DNA of 64,000 nucleotides from positions 248,001 through 312,000 of the forward strand of contig NZ_JACAIS010000007.1 of the NCBI RefSeq assembly GCF_030325625.1, read 5' to 3'. The notes beneath the pieces are model-generated. The model ran no database searches, was not told the DNA's origin, and saw nothing but the letters and a program-made list of their open reading frames with translations. The DNA comes from Sphingobacterium sp. N143 (GTDB taxonomy: Bacteria; Bacteroidota; Bacteroidia; Sphingobacteriales; Sphingobacteriaceae). The translations under genes and the position numbers were made by a program. The stretch's first letter is position 1; each line of letters opens with the position of its first letter. Of the stretch, positions 55,235 to 64,000 are shown piece by piece.

Positions 55235-56545
55235 TTATGCACTAAATACGATATCCAATGCGCTGAAAATATGCTTTTTTGCAATGGTTAAATCTTCATC
55301 AGTATGCGCATGGGAAACAAATCCTACTTCATAACCTGATGGCCCGAAATAGATACCTCTGTTCAGTAGCTCACGGTGCATAATTTTATAGGACTCCATG
55401 GAAGCAGGGTCTATTTCACTCGCTTTGTTGATTTCCTTTTGTGCAGTGAAAGCAAACCAGAAAATAGATGCCACATGGAAAAGCTGTACTTGATAGCCTT
55501 TTTCGGTAATGTAGGAACGGATATCATTGACGAAAGCTTCTGTCTTGGCATTTAAATTTGTGTAAAAATCCTTTTGTGCTAAGATATTCAATGCAGCGAT
55601 ACCTGCAGCCATAGCGACTGGATTCCCAGACAAAGTGCCTGCTTGATATACAGCGCCATCCGGCGATATACAAGCCATAAGTTCTTTGGAGGCACCATAA
55701 GCTCCTACAGGCATGCCACCACCAATAATTTTTCCGTAAGTAATAATGTCGGGCTGGATATCGTAATATGCCGAAGCGCCTTCAAAACCGATACGGAATC
55801 CTGTGATGACCTCATCCATGATCAGCAGGGTACCATGTTCTTTGGTGATATCACGTAAAAAATGAATATATTCCTTTGGCTGCAACAATAAGCCATTATT
55901 GGCAGGGATACCTTCAATAATAACTGCGGCAATCTGATCCTTAAATTCGGTAAAAGCAGCTTTTAGAGCTTCTCTGTCATTGAGTTCGATCACAATTGTT
56001 TCGTCAGCAAAAGCTTTAGGTACCCCAGCAGAAGATGTTTCTCCAAAAGTAACCAGCCCAGATCCCGCCTTGACTAAAAGAGAGTCTGAGTGGCCGTGGT
56101 AACATCCGTTAAATTTGATGATTTTATCTCGTTTGGTATATCCTCTTGCCAAGCGGATTGCAGACATCACTGCCTCCGTTCCAGAACTGACAAAACGGAT
56201 TTTATCAATATATTTATTGTTTTCGATAATCAAGGCTGCGAGTTGGTTTTCTAGGGCGGTTGGAGCACCGAAACTTAAGCCTTTGCCTAATTGTGCTGCT
56301 ACAGCCTCACGAATCTGATCATTATTGTGACCGAGGATCAAAGGGCCCCATGAACAACAAAAATCGATGAACTCGTTGCCATCTGCATCCCAAAGATGCG
56401 CTTTGTCTCCCCGCTCAATAAATAACGGAGTCCCATATACGGATTTAAAAGCCCGTACTGGAGAATTCACTCCACCAGGGAAGTATTGTTTTGCTTTATC
56501 GAATAACTCAGCAGATTTTGTTCTTGAAATATCTGGTGTTTGCAT
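55235..56545 (-). CDS. hemL: Glutamate-1-semialdehyde 2,1-aminomutase
   Basis: 436 residues from ATG at 56543-56545. PLP enzyme that converts glutamate-1-semialdehyde to 5-aminolevulinate. FPGGVNSPVRAF is the family start, SGTEAVMSAIRLARGYT and GCYHGHSDSLLVKAGSG are the cofactor region, and the PLP lysine lies in TYGKIIGGGMPVGAYG. Length is normal. Last gene of the hem cluster on this strand. Confidence 0.96.
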   Translation of the reverse strand: MQTPDISRTKSAELFDKAKQYFPGGVNSPVRAFKSVYGTPLFIERGDKAHLWDADGNEFIDFCCSWGPLILGHNNDQIREAVAAQLGKGLSFGAPTALENQLAALIIENNKYIDKIRFVSSGTEAVMSAIRLARGYTKRDKIIKFNGCYHGHSDSLLVKAGSGLVTFGETSSAGVPKAFADETIVIELNDREALKAAFTEFKDQIAAVIIEGIPANNGLLLQPKEYIHFLRDITKEHGTLLIMDEVITGFRIGFEGASAYYDIQPDIITYGKIIGGGMPVGAYGASKELMACISPDGAVYQAGTLSGNPVAMAAGIAALNILAQKDFYTNLNAKTEAFVNDIRSYITEKGYQVQLFHVASIFWFAFTAQKEINKASEIDPASMESYKIMHRELLNRGIYFGPSGYEVGFVSHAHTDEDLTIAKKHIFSALDIVFSA

Positions 56546-56641
56546 TGTCAATTTGAAAAGTAAAAATTATCTAATGATGTGCTCTCTTATGCTCATTAAA
56601 AAGCAAAAAAGAAAAACATATGAACCAATTTCCGCGGCAAT

Positions 56642-57616
56642 CTAAATATTAATATATCCTTTTTCCAACACTTCTTTGGAGTGGTATGATAAAATTGCTG
56701 TTGCCCCGGCACGTCTGAAACTTAATAAAGTTTCCAATATAACACGTTCATCCAGCCAACCATTTTGAATAGCAGCTTTCAGCATGGCGTATTCTCCACT
56801 GACATTGTATACCGCAATGGGAAGGTCAAAGTTGTCCGCCAGGAGTTTGACAATATCCAGGTAAGGAAGGCCAGGTTTGACCATTAAGAAATCTGCTCCT
56901 TCCTGTGCGTCCAATTGGGCTTCAATCAGGGCCTCTTTAGCATTAGCCGGATTCATCTGATAAGTTTTCTTATCTCCATGTTTTGGTGCAGAGCCTAGGG
57001 CATCTCTGAATGGACCGTAGTAAGCAGAGGCATACTTGGCTGTGTAGGACATTAGGGATACATGAGTAAACCCATTGTGATCCAGTAATTCACGAATATA
57101 GCCAATCCGTCCATCCATCATATCCGAAGGAGCAATAATATCCGCGCCTGATTGTGCATGTGCTAGGGCCATTTTGCCCAGTACTTCCAGTGTTTCATCA
57201 TTTAGGATCTCTCCGTTTTCGACAATCCCGTCATGTCCATCGCTGCTGTAAGGGTCCATTGCTACATCGGTCACAATACATGCTTCCGGAAAGTTTTTCT
57301 TTACTGCTGCGATGGCACGTAAATATAGGCTCCCATCACGATAACTTTCTGTGGCGTATTTATCTTTAAGGGACTCTTCAATATTTGGAAAAAGATCAAA
57401 TGAACGTAATCCCAGCTTCAGGCAGCTTTCTACCTCTTTCAATAAATTGTCTATTGAATAGCGGTAGATGCCAGGCATTGATTTAACTTCAGTTTTTTGA
57501 TTTTGCCCATCGACAATAAAAAGTGGGAAAATCAAATTTGACGCGTCTAAACGTGTCTCTTGAATCATGTCGCGAATCACGGCAGATTTACGATTTCTTC
57601 TCGGACGTTGTAACAT
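56642..57616 (-). CDS. hemB: Delta-aminolevulinic acid dehydratase (porphobilinogen synthase)
   Basis: 324 residues. Condenses two 5-aminolevulinates to porphobilinogen. Active-site lysines are in MSYTAKYASAYYGPFRDA and FLMVKPGLPYLDIV. TDVAMDPYSSDGHDG lacks the cysteine-rich zinc site and reads as the Asp-rich, magnesium-type variant. Length is normal. Follows the hemC/D fusion by 67 bp and precedes hemL by 96 bp. Confidence 0.95.
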   Translation of the reverse strand: MLQRPRRNRKSAVIRDMIQETRLDASNLIFPLFIVDGQNQKTEVKSMPGIYRYSIDNLLKEVESCLKLGLRSFDLFPNIEESLKDKYATESYRDGSLYLRAIAAVKKNFPEACIVTDVAMDPYSSDGHDGIVENGEILNDETLEVLGKMALAHAQSGADIIAPSDMMDGRIGYIRELLDHNGFTHVSLMSYTAKYASAYYGPFRDALGSAPKHGDKKTYQMNPANAKEALIEAQLDAQEGADFLMVKPGLPYLDIVKLLADNFDLPIAVYNVSGEYAMLKAAIQNGWLDERVILETLLSFRRAGATAILSYHSKEVLEKGYINI

Positions 57617-57683
57617 TATTTTTAATTTATTTGCAAATCTTCAATATCAATACAAATACACTAGCAGTGCTCCTTATATTTAC

Positions 57684-59270
57684 TTAATATGTTAAGCCAA
57701 AAACAGCCTCTGATAGACCGATTTCATCTGGCGAATAAGGGAGTGTATAGGGAACATTCATTTCATCAAATTTTGCACCGGTAGAACGGCCTATGCAGAT
57801 GACTTTCTGACCTGGTTCTAAAAGATTGTCCGCAAAATACGCTTCCACATTACTTGGACTGGTAAAGACCAGTACTTCGGCACTGGATGGGTCAACCTGT
57901 TCTTCCAAAACAGTTTCATAAACAGGGATATTAATGACCTTTGTATCAGGGCTCAGTGCTTTCTGAATAGTTTCTAGGGATTCTTTTGCCCGTGGAATAA
58001 GCACGGTGCCGCCATTGGCCAATTCTGCAAATTTTTTCGCAATCTCCTCCATATTTATACCTTCACTATCTCCCGAAAAATCTGCAACACGATCATATTT
58101 GCGCAGGATGTCTTCCGAACCACGGCCAATGACACCAATTTTGGTTTTTTTGCTTAAACGGGGTTCAAGGTTGAAGAAGTGTTCAATACCATTTTTGCTG
58201 GAGAATATAATCCAGTCGACGTGTTTTAAAATAAATGGATCCAATTTATTGATGATCGGAAATATTTTGATCAATGAACGTCCATCAATTGCGATGTTGT
58301 GCTTTGCCATTGCACGTGCGAAATACGAATTTTCATCCACCTCCCTAGAAATAAAAACAGACTGTGGTAATCTCCGGTCCTGTGCGTACTTGCTAAAAAT
58401 ACGTTCCGCAAGTCGTTTGGGGTCTGTATCTCTGAGATATACCCGGTCTGGGAAATCTTCACTTGTTTCAGCTATGGATGCCCAGGCCTCATACTCATCT
58501 CCAGTTTTACGGCAATAACATCCCAGGGGAGCATGACAGCCCGCATCAAATTTGTTCAACACCAGACGTTCTACGGAAATCGTCGTCGCTACTTCTTCGT
58601 TATTGAGCGGTTGTAGGGCATCAAAGAGTTCTTTATCTGCTTCACGGATCTGAATTGCCAAGACCCCTTGTGCAGGAGCAGGAATAATTTCCACCGGTGG
58701 AATTTCTTCCACATGGAAATCTGAAATATCCATTTCGATCCGGCTGATGCCAGCTTTGGCCAGCACAATCGCATCATATTGCTCATCACGTAACTTCTGC
58801 ATTCTTGTTTGCAAATTGCCACGGAGATCGTCGAATTCCAAATCCGGACGCAAGGCCGAGATCTGTGCCTTTCTACGATTGGATGATGTGCCCACAGTCG
58901 CGTTATGCTTTAAGGATAAGCGCTTTTTGATATCTACACAATCTTTGTGGATGATCAACAGCTCAGCCGGATTTTCACGTTCAGAAACAGCAGCGATGAT
59001 CAGGCCTGGAGGATTGATCGTAGGTAAGTCTTTGTGTGAATGTACAGCTAAGTCAATGGTTCCGTTCAAGAGTTCTTCTTCAAGCTCCTTGGTGAAAAAA
59101 CCTTTACCTTCCAGTTTGTCTAAACGGAGATGTTGAACGATATCACCTTGAGTTTTGATAACTTTTAATTCTGCTTCAATTCCGATTTCTGCCAATCGAT
59201 CTTTTACAAAATTTGCTTGCCACATCGCAAGAACGCTTCCCCGGGTGCCAATAATTAGTTTTCTATTCAC
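57684..59270 (-). CDS. hemC: Fused hydroxymethylbilane synthase / uroporphyrinogen-III synthase
   Basis: 528 residues, more than the roughly 310 of HemC alone. Residues 1 to about 300 are porphobilinogen deaminase, with RGSVLAMWQANFV, HSHKDLPT, and the dipyrromethane cofactor Cys in FDAGCHAPLGCY. From about 310 (VFISREVDENSYF) to the end the sequence fits HemD, including WIIFSSKNGIEHFFN, VIGRGSEDILRKY and VFTSPSNVEAYF. One protein would therefore make hydroxymethylbilane and close it to uroporphyrinogen III without releasing the unstable intermediate. Stands between hemA and hemB. Confidence 0.9.
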   Translation of the reverse strand: MNRKLIIGTRGSVLAMWQANFVKDRLAEIGIEAELKVIKTQGDIVQHLRLDKLEGKGFFTKELEEELLNGTIDLAVHSHKDLPTINPPGLIIAAVSERENPAELLIIHKDCVDIKKRLSLKHNATVGTSSNRRKAQISALRPDLEFDDLRGNLQTRMQKLRDEQYDAIVLAKAGISRIEMDISDFHVEEIPPVEIIPAPAQGVLAIQIREADKELFDALQPLNNEEVATTISVERLVLNKFDAGCHAPLGCYCRKTGDEYEAWASIAETSEDFPDRVYLRDTDPKRLAERIFSKYAQDRRLPQSVFISREVDENSYFARAMAKHNIAIDGRSLIKIFPIINKLDPFILKHVDWIIFSSKNGIEHFFNLEPRLSKKTKIGVIGRGSEDILRKYDRVADFSGDSEGINMEEIAKKFAELANGGTVLIPRAKESLETIQKALSPDTKVINIPVYETVLEEQVDPSSAEVLVFTSPSNVEAYFADNLLEPGQKVICIGRSTGAKFDEMNVPYTLPYSPDEIGLSEAVFGLTY

Positions 59271-59522
59271 GTTAATATTACTTTACCTAATTTTTAATAC
59301 CATTTATTGAAGCAAAAATAAATAAATAGGTGGAATATGTTGACACGTTACTGTCATTATCTATGGATTAGTACGGATCAGGTAAATTTAAATAACAAAG
59401 GAGAGGAGGCTACGCGGATCTTAGACAAAAGATCAGCCTATACTTCTGCCAAAGCCAGAGGTAATGAACGAACAAAACGAAAAATTTAGGCTGCGATAGT
59501 TATCGTTGTGGTGTTCCTGAAA

Positions 59523-60764
59523 TTAGTTTTTTTCGGTTTCTGGTGTTTTAACCAAAATTTCTTTGGCCATCACCATGGGTACCTTGATGTATTTCTTTTC
59601 CATGTAGTTGATGACTTTTTCCAGGACTTCTCTTGCTTCAGGGGTCAAGGCCTGTACCTCTTGGGCAAAGACTTCATTTAAGGCAAATGATTTAATTTCT
59701 TTGATTTTTTCAGGAACCTCGCGCATAGCAACTTCTACACGTCTCTGCTTGATCAAAGGTAAAAACTCCTGGATATTATCCTGGATGATTTTTTCGGCGC
59801 TTTCTAACTCATTATAGCGTTCCTGAATATTTTTCTCAGCAATCGCTTGCAAACTGCTTACTTCAATATAATGAACCGGGTTGTTTTTGATGATTTCGGC
59901 ATCAATGTCATTTGGAACAGCCAAATCGATGATGATTTTCTTATCGGTCTCACCGTTTAACAGTGATTGATATAAATCGTTGTCAATAATTGAAGTTGGT
60001 GCACCAGTACATGTAATCAATATGTCAAAGCCATTTTTATATTGGTAGATATCTGCTAGGGGATAGGCCTCGGCATTTAATTCTTCCGCCAAGATCTTAG
60101 CATTTTCAAGCGTACGGTTAAAAACAACAAATTTTGCCTTTTGGTTCTTTTGGAAATACTTTGCTAAATTCTGATTAGTTTCGCCTGAGCCAATAATTAG
60201 AATTCTTGGATTTTCCACAAGCTTAAGTTCACGTAATTTCCGATATGCAAGTGAGACAACAGAAATTGGATTTCTGGAAATTTTAGTATATGTATAAACT
60301 TCCTTAGCTGTTTTTACAAGTCTATCCATCATTAAGCGAAGGAAATCTCCGGTGAAGCCAGCTTCTCTACAACGGTCATAAGCTCTACGGACCTGTGCAA
60401 GAATTTCTTTCTCTCCAACAACAAGACTTTCAAGTGAACAGGACATGCGAAGCAAATGATGTAGCGCATCCATGCCTTCGTATTTATTGACCTGGCCCAG
60501 ATAACATTGTAACCGCTCTTGTGGAACACAAAAATTCAATTTGCCCATAAAGTCGGCAATGAATTCGTTGGTCAGTTCATGAGCGCCATAAAATACAAAC
60601 TCTACCCGGTTACAAGTACCAATATAAAAGATTTCCGGAATATCTAGACTATGTTTTAGATTTATGAGTCGACTCTCTAAATCCTCATTGCAGATCACTA
60701 GATTACCTAGATCTTTTAGTTCGACATGTTTATGAGTAAACGCTAATACTTTAAGATTTTTCAA
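59523..60764 (-). CDS. hemA: Glutamyl-tRNA reductase
   Basis: 413 residues. Reduces glutamyl-tRNA to glutamate-1-semialdehyde, the first step of C5 heme synthesis. The catalytic cysteine is in YIGTCNRVEFVFY, LESLVVGEKEILAQVRRAY is the tRNA/NADPH-linked block, and ILIIGSGETNQNLAKY is the NADPH Rossmann motif. A helical C-terminal dimerisation domain follows. The same tRNA-Glu pool also feeds the LanB at 44724. First gene of the heme cluster. Confidence 0.95.
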   Translation of the reverse strand: MKNLKVLAFTHKHVELKDLGNLVICNEDLESRLINLKHSLDIPEIFYIGTCNRVEFVFYGAHELTNEFIADFMGKLNFCVPQERLQCYLGQVNKYEGMDALHHLLRMSCSLESLVVGEKEILAQVRRAYDRCREAGFTGDFLRLMMDRLVKTAKEVYTYTKISRNPISVVSLAYRKLRELKLVENPRILIIGSGETNQNLAKYFQKNQKAKFVVFNRTLENAKILAEELNAEAYPLADIYQYKNGFDILITCTGAPTSIIDNDLYQSLLNGETDKKIIIDLAVPNDIDAEIIKNNPVHYIEVSSLQAIAEKNIQERYNELESAEKIIQDNIQEFLPLIKQRRVEVAMREVPEKIKEIKSFALNEVFAQEVQALTPEAREVLEKVINYMEKKYIKVPMVMAKEILVKTPETEKN

Positions 60765-60795
60765 AGCTCTAATCCCTCGCTTATATTTAACGGTA

Positions 60796-60830
60796 CAAAT
60801 GTAGCTTAAAAGCTTTGTGCTTGTGTCAAA
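60796..60830 (-). promoter_or_regulatory. hemA promoter
   Basis: On the minus strand TTTG (60830-60827), a 23-base spacer and TACATTTG (60803-60796) match the Bacteroidota consensus exactly. The -7 box is about 31 bp before the hemA start. Confidence 0.7.
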
Positions 60831-61184
60831 AATCTGTCAAACGGATTAATTTAGAAAGATTTTAAATAGTTTGTTTTTGAATGTAATAAGTTGTTTTTCA
60901 GTGTTTTTTTGTTTGGTTTTGATACTGAATGATTTTCATCACTAGGTTGCGTGACAGAGATTTCGTGATACCAAAGCCAGTAAATTATTCGTTATTGCCG
61001 ATGCTGGAACTGCTGCAGTGTATGGGTATGTCGTCCAATGAAGGCCCTTCTATCGTTGTATTCGCTTTCTGGATCTTATGATATTTTCACACAATAGCTG
61101 TAAACAGTAGCGTTATTAAAAATAGATTAATTTTTCAAAAAATAGAAAACCAGTTATCTTAGTGACAGTTTTATTGAGTTTATC
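60831..61184. other. Gene-free gap between divergent genes
   Basis: About 350 bp without a supportable frame between the hemA promoter and the small membrane-protein gene. The first 130 bp are T-rich and the rest is mixed sequence that could be old coding DNA; I recognise nothing in it. Confidence 0.4.
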
Positions 61185-61619
61185 ATGATTATCATTAGAA
61201 AGTATTTTGCCATTGTCGGATTGACCATAAGCTTTTTGTCCAGCATGACTCCATTTTTAAAAGTCCCTATTAAAGGGAACTGGAATCTGTATCAAGTAGA
61301 CGCTTATTTATTTTTTGTTACGATGCTGATTCTGGGAATCACGGCATTATTATTTTTTGTCCGGGCTGTACGTGCCTATAATTGGATGGTCAGGCTGGCA
61401 GCATGTTGGTATCTGCTGAGTATTGCTGCGGTTTGGTTTAAAATCAACAATTATTTGGGGTGGGGATTTACGGATAAGTTGCTTTCAAAATCTCTGCATA
61501 TGCGTTGGGGTTGGATTGTTTACCTAATCGGTATCCTGCTTCTTCTATGGAGTACAAAGAAGATGACCGTTGTTGAGAACGATTCAGCAGAAGATATAGC
61601 CTCAAAAGAAATAAGCTAG
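61185..61619 (+). CDS. Four-helix membrane protein, unknown
   Basis: 144 residues with four hydrophobic helices (about 7-25, 40-60, 68-85, 108-125) and a short acidic tail. No motif. It has its own upstream region and shares a two-way terminator with the convergent DUF2027-like gene. Confidence 0.65.
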   Translation: MIIIRKYFAIVGLTISFLSSMTPFLKVPIKGNWNLYQVDAYLFFVTMLILGITALLFFVRAVRAYNWMVRLAACWYLLSIAAVWFKINNYLGWGFTDKLLSKSLHMRWGWIVYLIGILLLLWSTKKMTVVENDSAEDIASKEIS

Positions 61620-61645
61620 ATGAAGTCATCTAGCTTATTTCTTTT
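61608..61645. terminator. Bidirectional terminator overlapping two stop codons
   Basis: AAAGAAATAAGCTAGATGA and TCATCTAGCTTATTTCTTT are inverted around a few bases. The hairpin includes the stop codon of the plus-strand gene (TAG 61617-61619) and the last codons of the minus-strand one. Confidence 0.88.
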
Positions 61646-62285
61646 GAGGGCGATGTGGAATAAAATGTGCTTTTAATCTGTCCAGGCCTAGATCCTCTTC
61701 AGCCTTATCCAATTCATAGGACCAAATTTTTTCGTCCAGGATATCATGAAATACTTTCGGGTTGGTCAAGTCCACGGGACGTACACGTTGCTCTCTATTG
61801 ATTGGGGAGGTCAGTTCCTGCAAACTACTGCTATGTCTGATAATTTGGAAACGGAATGTCGGCCATTTGCCAACATTGGCGAAGTTACCAGTATAGAATT
61901 GGATCGAATCGTGTGGTGGGATCTTATTGCTAAAGACTCCTTTGACTTTATTCGCGGTAGCTTCTGATACAGATACCAATAGCTCATAGCTTGTTTCATT
62001 GATGATGTGTAACTTGGCCAATCCATCTTTATGGTCTCCCGAAATCGCTAATAATATCCCTTTCTCCACAAATCGATTTGGAGTCAAGGGAGCTGCATGC
62101 TGATCAAGTTCATCGTCCGCCCGGCGCATGTTGCCAAAGACGAGTGTGATTTTGTCCATTGGCACAGGTATTTCAAAGCCAGTGTCATCAGTGACTCCTA
62201 CTATATTGTTAGCCTGCATGGATGTAATATGCCCCTCAATGGGTTCATCAACAAAACGGACTAAATCTCCTATTCTGAATTTCAT
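61635..62285 (-). CDS. DUF2027-like protein without an Smr domain
   Basis: 216 residues. The N-terminus MKFRIGDLVRFVDEPIEGHITS and DDTGFEIPVPMDKITLV matches the SH3-like start of the DUF2027/Smr proteins of Bacteroidota, followed by the beta-rich middle (LAKLHIINETSYELLVSVSE). The C-terminal Smr nuclease-like domain that usually ends such proteins is missing, and the chain stops soon after a short helical segment. It follows the aminotransferase gene by 2 bp. Function unknown. Confidence 0.65.
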   Translation of the reverse strand: MKFRIGDLVRFVDEPIEGHITSMQANNIVGVTDDTGFEIPVPMDKITLVFGNMRRADDELDQHAAPLTPNRFVEKGILLAISGDHKDGLAKLHIINETSYELLVSVSEATANKVKGVFSNKIPPHDSIQFYTGNFANVGKWPTFRFQIIRHSSSLQELTSPINREQRVRPVDLTNPKVFHDILDEKIWSYELDKAEEDLGLDRLKAHFIPHRPQKK

Positions 62286-62287
62286 GT

Positions 62288-63376
62288 TTATTTTACTTTA
62301 GTATCAATAATATGTAATAGCCTTTCCAGGTCTGAGTGATCATTGTACAGGTGAAGTCCTATACGGATACCAGTACCTCGTGGAAAACATTTGATCCCTT
62401 CATCCAGTAAAAGTTGGAAGTTTTCGGGATTGATCTGTATGTTGAAAATATTGCTCTGTGGCCGTCGGTTTGCGATGGTGTTTAACAAGAGTTTTCTGTT
62501 CGACAACTCACTGCGTAACTGGGATATCAATTGCTGGGTGTACCTGACAGTTTTAGCATAGCCCCATTGTTCAAGCTGTAGTAACGACTGTTGCAAGGTC
62601 CCCTGAGCCAAGGTGTCCAGATGCCCTGGTTCGAAACATAACTGTACGACTGATTTGTTCATCCATTGATTGTCCAAAAAACTATAATCTTTCTGTATGC
62701 TGGCATAAAGGATTTCCTTAAGTCTGTCCTGGAGGAGGACAAAACCATTTCCGAAACCAGCCATTAACCATTTATAGCCACTGGATAGGACAGCATCAAA
62801 TCCCGAACGGTCAAAATCAAAAAGGTCAGTTCCTAAAAATTGAGTTCCATCGCCAATGATCAATAAATCGGGGTGCTGATGTTTAAGCTCCTGTATAAAA
62901 GAAAGATCTATTTTTAATCCCGAAATATATTGGACAATGGACAGCATAAGTACCTGTGGCTTAAAGGTTGCTATGGCGTCCAATATATTGGTCTCCAATT
63001 GCTCATCCATGGTAACAAATTGATGTTCAAACCCATTTAATATGGTAGGAAAGTTAACCGAAGGGTAATCATTGTCCAGCAGCAATACTTTATAGTGTTT
63101 GGGGAGGCCAGCCAATAAGGTATTGAACGCGACAGAAAAACAGCTTGATAAAAATATGTTGCTGCTGGGGCAGTTGAAGAAATGGCCGATGGTATTTCGG
63201 CAGGCATCCAAAGCCGAAGCCTGCTGCTCACGAAGTGTTGAGCCAGCATCGAAAAATTCCTGGTCCCTATTTACACGCCACTGCTTTGTTTCACGTGAAA
63301 GTAGTCCTGAGCCTGGTGTTGTCAAGTATGTTACATCTGAAGCGATGTCAAAATGTTCGCTGTATGGACTGTTCAT
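62288..63376 (-). CDS. Class V aminotransferase-fold PLP enzyme
   Basis: 362 residues. Begins FDIASDVTYLTTPGSGLLS, typical of this fold, with an aspartate for the pyridine nitrogen in LLIIGDGTQFLG and the PLP lysine in LSSGYKWLMAGFGNGFVLL. The family includes cysteine desulfurases, kynureninase-like and isopenicillin-epimerase-like enzymes; the mobile catalytic Cys loop of IscS/SufS is not visible, so it is unlikely to be one of those. Overlaps aat by 4 bp. Confidence 0.85.
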   Translation of the reverse strand: MNSPYSEHFDIASDVTYLTTPGSGLLSRETKQWRVNRDQEFFDAGSTLREQQASALDACRNTIGHFFNCPSSNIFLSSCFSVAFNTLLAGLPKHYKVLLLDNDYPSVNFPTILNGFEHQFVTMDEQLETNILDAIATFKPQVLMLSIVQYISGLKIDLSFIQELKHQHPDLLIIGDGTQFLGTDLFDFDRSGFDAVLSSGYKWLMAGFGNGFVLLQDRLKEILYASIQKDYSFLDNQWMNKSVVQLCFEPGHLDTLAQGTLQQSLLQLEQWGYAKTVRYTQQLISQLRSELSNRKLLLNTIANRRPQSNIFNIQINPENFQLLLDEGIKCFPRGTGIRIGLHLYNDHSDLERLLHIIDTKVK

Positions 63377-64000
63377 ATTTTTGGTCTTTTTGTTAATAGC
63401 GCTAAATAGTCAGATAAAGAAAGATATTCACCTCCCATGCTTGCTAAGTGAGGAGTATGAAATTGGCAGTCTATTAATTGTATATCAATCTCCTTTGCCA
63501 GATAAATCAATGCAGTTTTGGAGGCATTAGCCTCTTTGGAGAACATGCTTTCACCACAGAACACACCATTGATGAGCACACCGTACAGCCCACCGACAAG
63601 AGCTTCTCCCTTCCATACCTCGATGGAATGAGCATAACCCATTTCGAACAAAGTGGTATAAGCCTGCATCATGTCTCTAGTGATCCATGTTCCCTCTTGA
63701 TCATTTCTATTGATGGTGGCACAGCTCTGGATGACCTCTTTAAAGCATCGATCCATGGAGATGGAAAATGTATTTTTCCGGATGATGGAAGCCATGCTTT
63801 TGCTGACCTTTATTGCTTCTGGATAGATGACAAAGCGTGGGTCTGGGGCGTACCATAATATTGGTGTATCCTCACTAAACCAAGGAAAAATACCATTGCT
63901 GTAAGCCAATAACAGGCGATCAGGCTTCAGATCACCACCAATGGCCAGCAAGCCATCTTTTTCAGCATAGCTTGGATGTGGAAACTCCAGTGTGCTACTG
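63373..64000 (-). CDS. aat: Leucyl/phenylalanyl-tRNA--protein transferase (partial at window edge)
   Basis: The visible part starts at the right edge in LEFPHPSYAEKDGLLAIGGD, then SNGIFPWFSEDTPILWYAPDPRF, the hallmark of Aat, and continues through HSIEVWKGEALVGGLYG and GESMFSKEANASKTALIYLA to the end. It attaches Leu or Phe to proteins with N-terminal Arg or Lys, marking them for ClpS/ClpAP. About ten to fifteen N-terminal residues lie outside the window. Cotranscribed with the aminotransferase gene. Confidence 0.95.
   Translation of the reverse strand, partial: SSTLEFPHPSYAEKDGLLAIGGDLKPDRLLLAYSNGIFPWFSEDTPILWYAPDPRFVIYPEAIKVSKSMASIIRKNTFSISMDRCFKEVIQSCATINRNDQEGTWITRDMMQAYTTLFEMGYAHSIEVWKGEALVGGLYGVLINGVFCGESMFSKEANASKTALIYLAKEIDIQLIDCQFHTPHLASMGGEYLSLSDYLALLTKRPKI

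Noticed and set aside
59337..59489. 50-codon plus-strand frame between hemA and hemC/D
   Set aside because: It has an ATG and a charged C-terminus, but no visible ribosome site, promoter or family, and it faces the promoter region of hemC/D. Chance is the simpler explanation.

Overview
The window looks like a chromosomal segment from a Bacteroidota bacterium of the Sphingobacteriaceae, probably Sphingobacterium or a close relative. Supporting signs are the moderately AT-rich DNA, TAnnTTTG-type -7 promoter boxes, DUF4252 and OmpA/PorT-like barrel families, a B-type succinate dehydrogenase, a HemC-HemD fusion and a class-I-lanthipeptide-like leader of the Bacteroidota type. The genus is inferred from protein character; no database search was possible.

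Layout. 1-10 kb: membrane glycosyltransferase, PlsC acyltransferase, a DUF2089 regulator with two small membrane proteins and an alpha/beta hydrolase, an SDR, a UPF0104 membrane protein, a lipoprotein, gmd and a coiled-coil membrane protein. 10-18 kb: a 1251-residue NtrY-like kinase, then sdhCAB and a beta-barrel protein. 18.6-31 kb: housekeeping genes (csaA-like, tadA, sod, pruA, metallophosphoesterase, EEP hydrolase, recA, nth, S8 and S9 peptidases). 31.3-34.7 kb: an arginine operon (GNAT acetyltransferase, argG, argC) behind a 44-codon leader ORF with an Arg-rich end, a candidate attenuation leader. 34.7-37.1 kb: a decayed patch with a pirin-like pseudogene and a kinase/dioxygenase deletion fusion.

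37.1-49.9 kb is the most interesting part: a RiPP (modified-peptide) locus with four candidate precursor peptides of unlike cores, a radical SAM/SPASM enzyme, a TonB-type outer-membrane barrel, a C39-peptidase ABC exporter, a short HlyD-like protein, a full-length LanB dehydratase, and a LytS-like kinase with a LytTR regulator. No LanC cyclase is visible, and the peptide with the lanthipeptide-type leader has no cysteine, so the LanB product may be a dehydrated but unringed peptide. Sets of TCGAA direct repeats with exact 21-bp spacing lie upstream of both the first and the last precursor gene and are good candidates for the LytTR regulator's sites.

50.5-64 kb: a DUF3472/DUF5077 secreted protein, a lipoprotein, an ECF sigma factor with an anti-sigma-like partner and two DUF4252 proteins, then a same-strand heme cluster hemA - hemC/D fusion - hemB - hemL, a DUF2027-like protein, a class V aminotransferase and the start-truncated (by the window edge) aat gene. 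Many convergent gene pairs are separated by strong hairpin terminators, listed individually.
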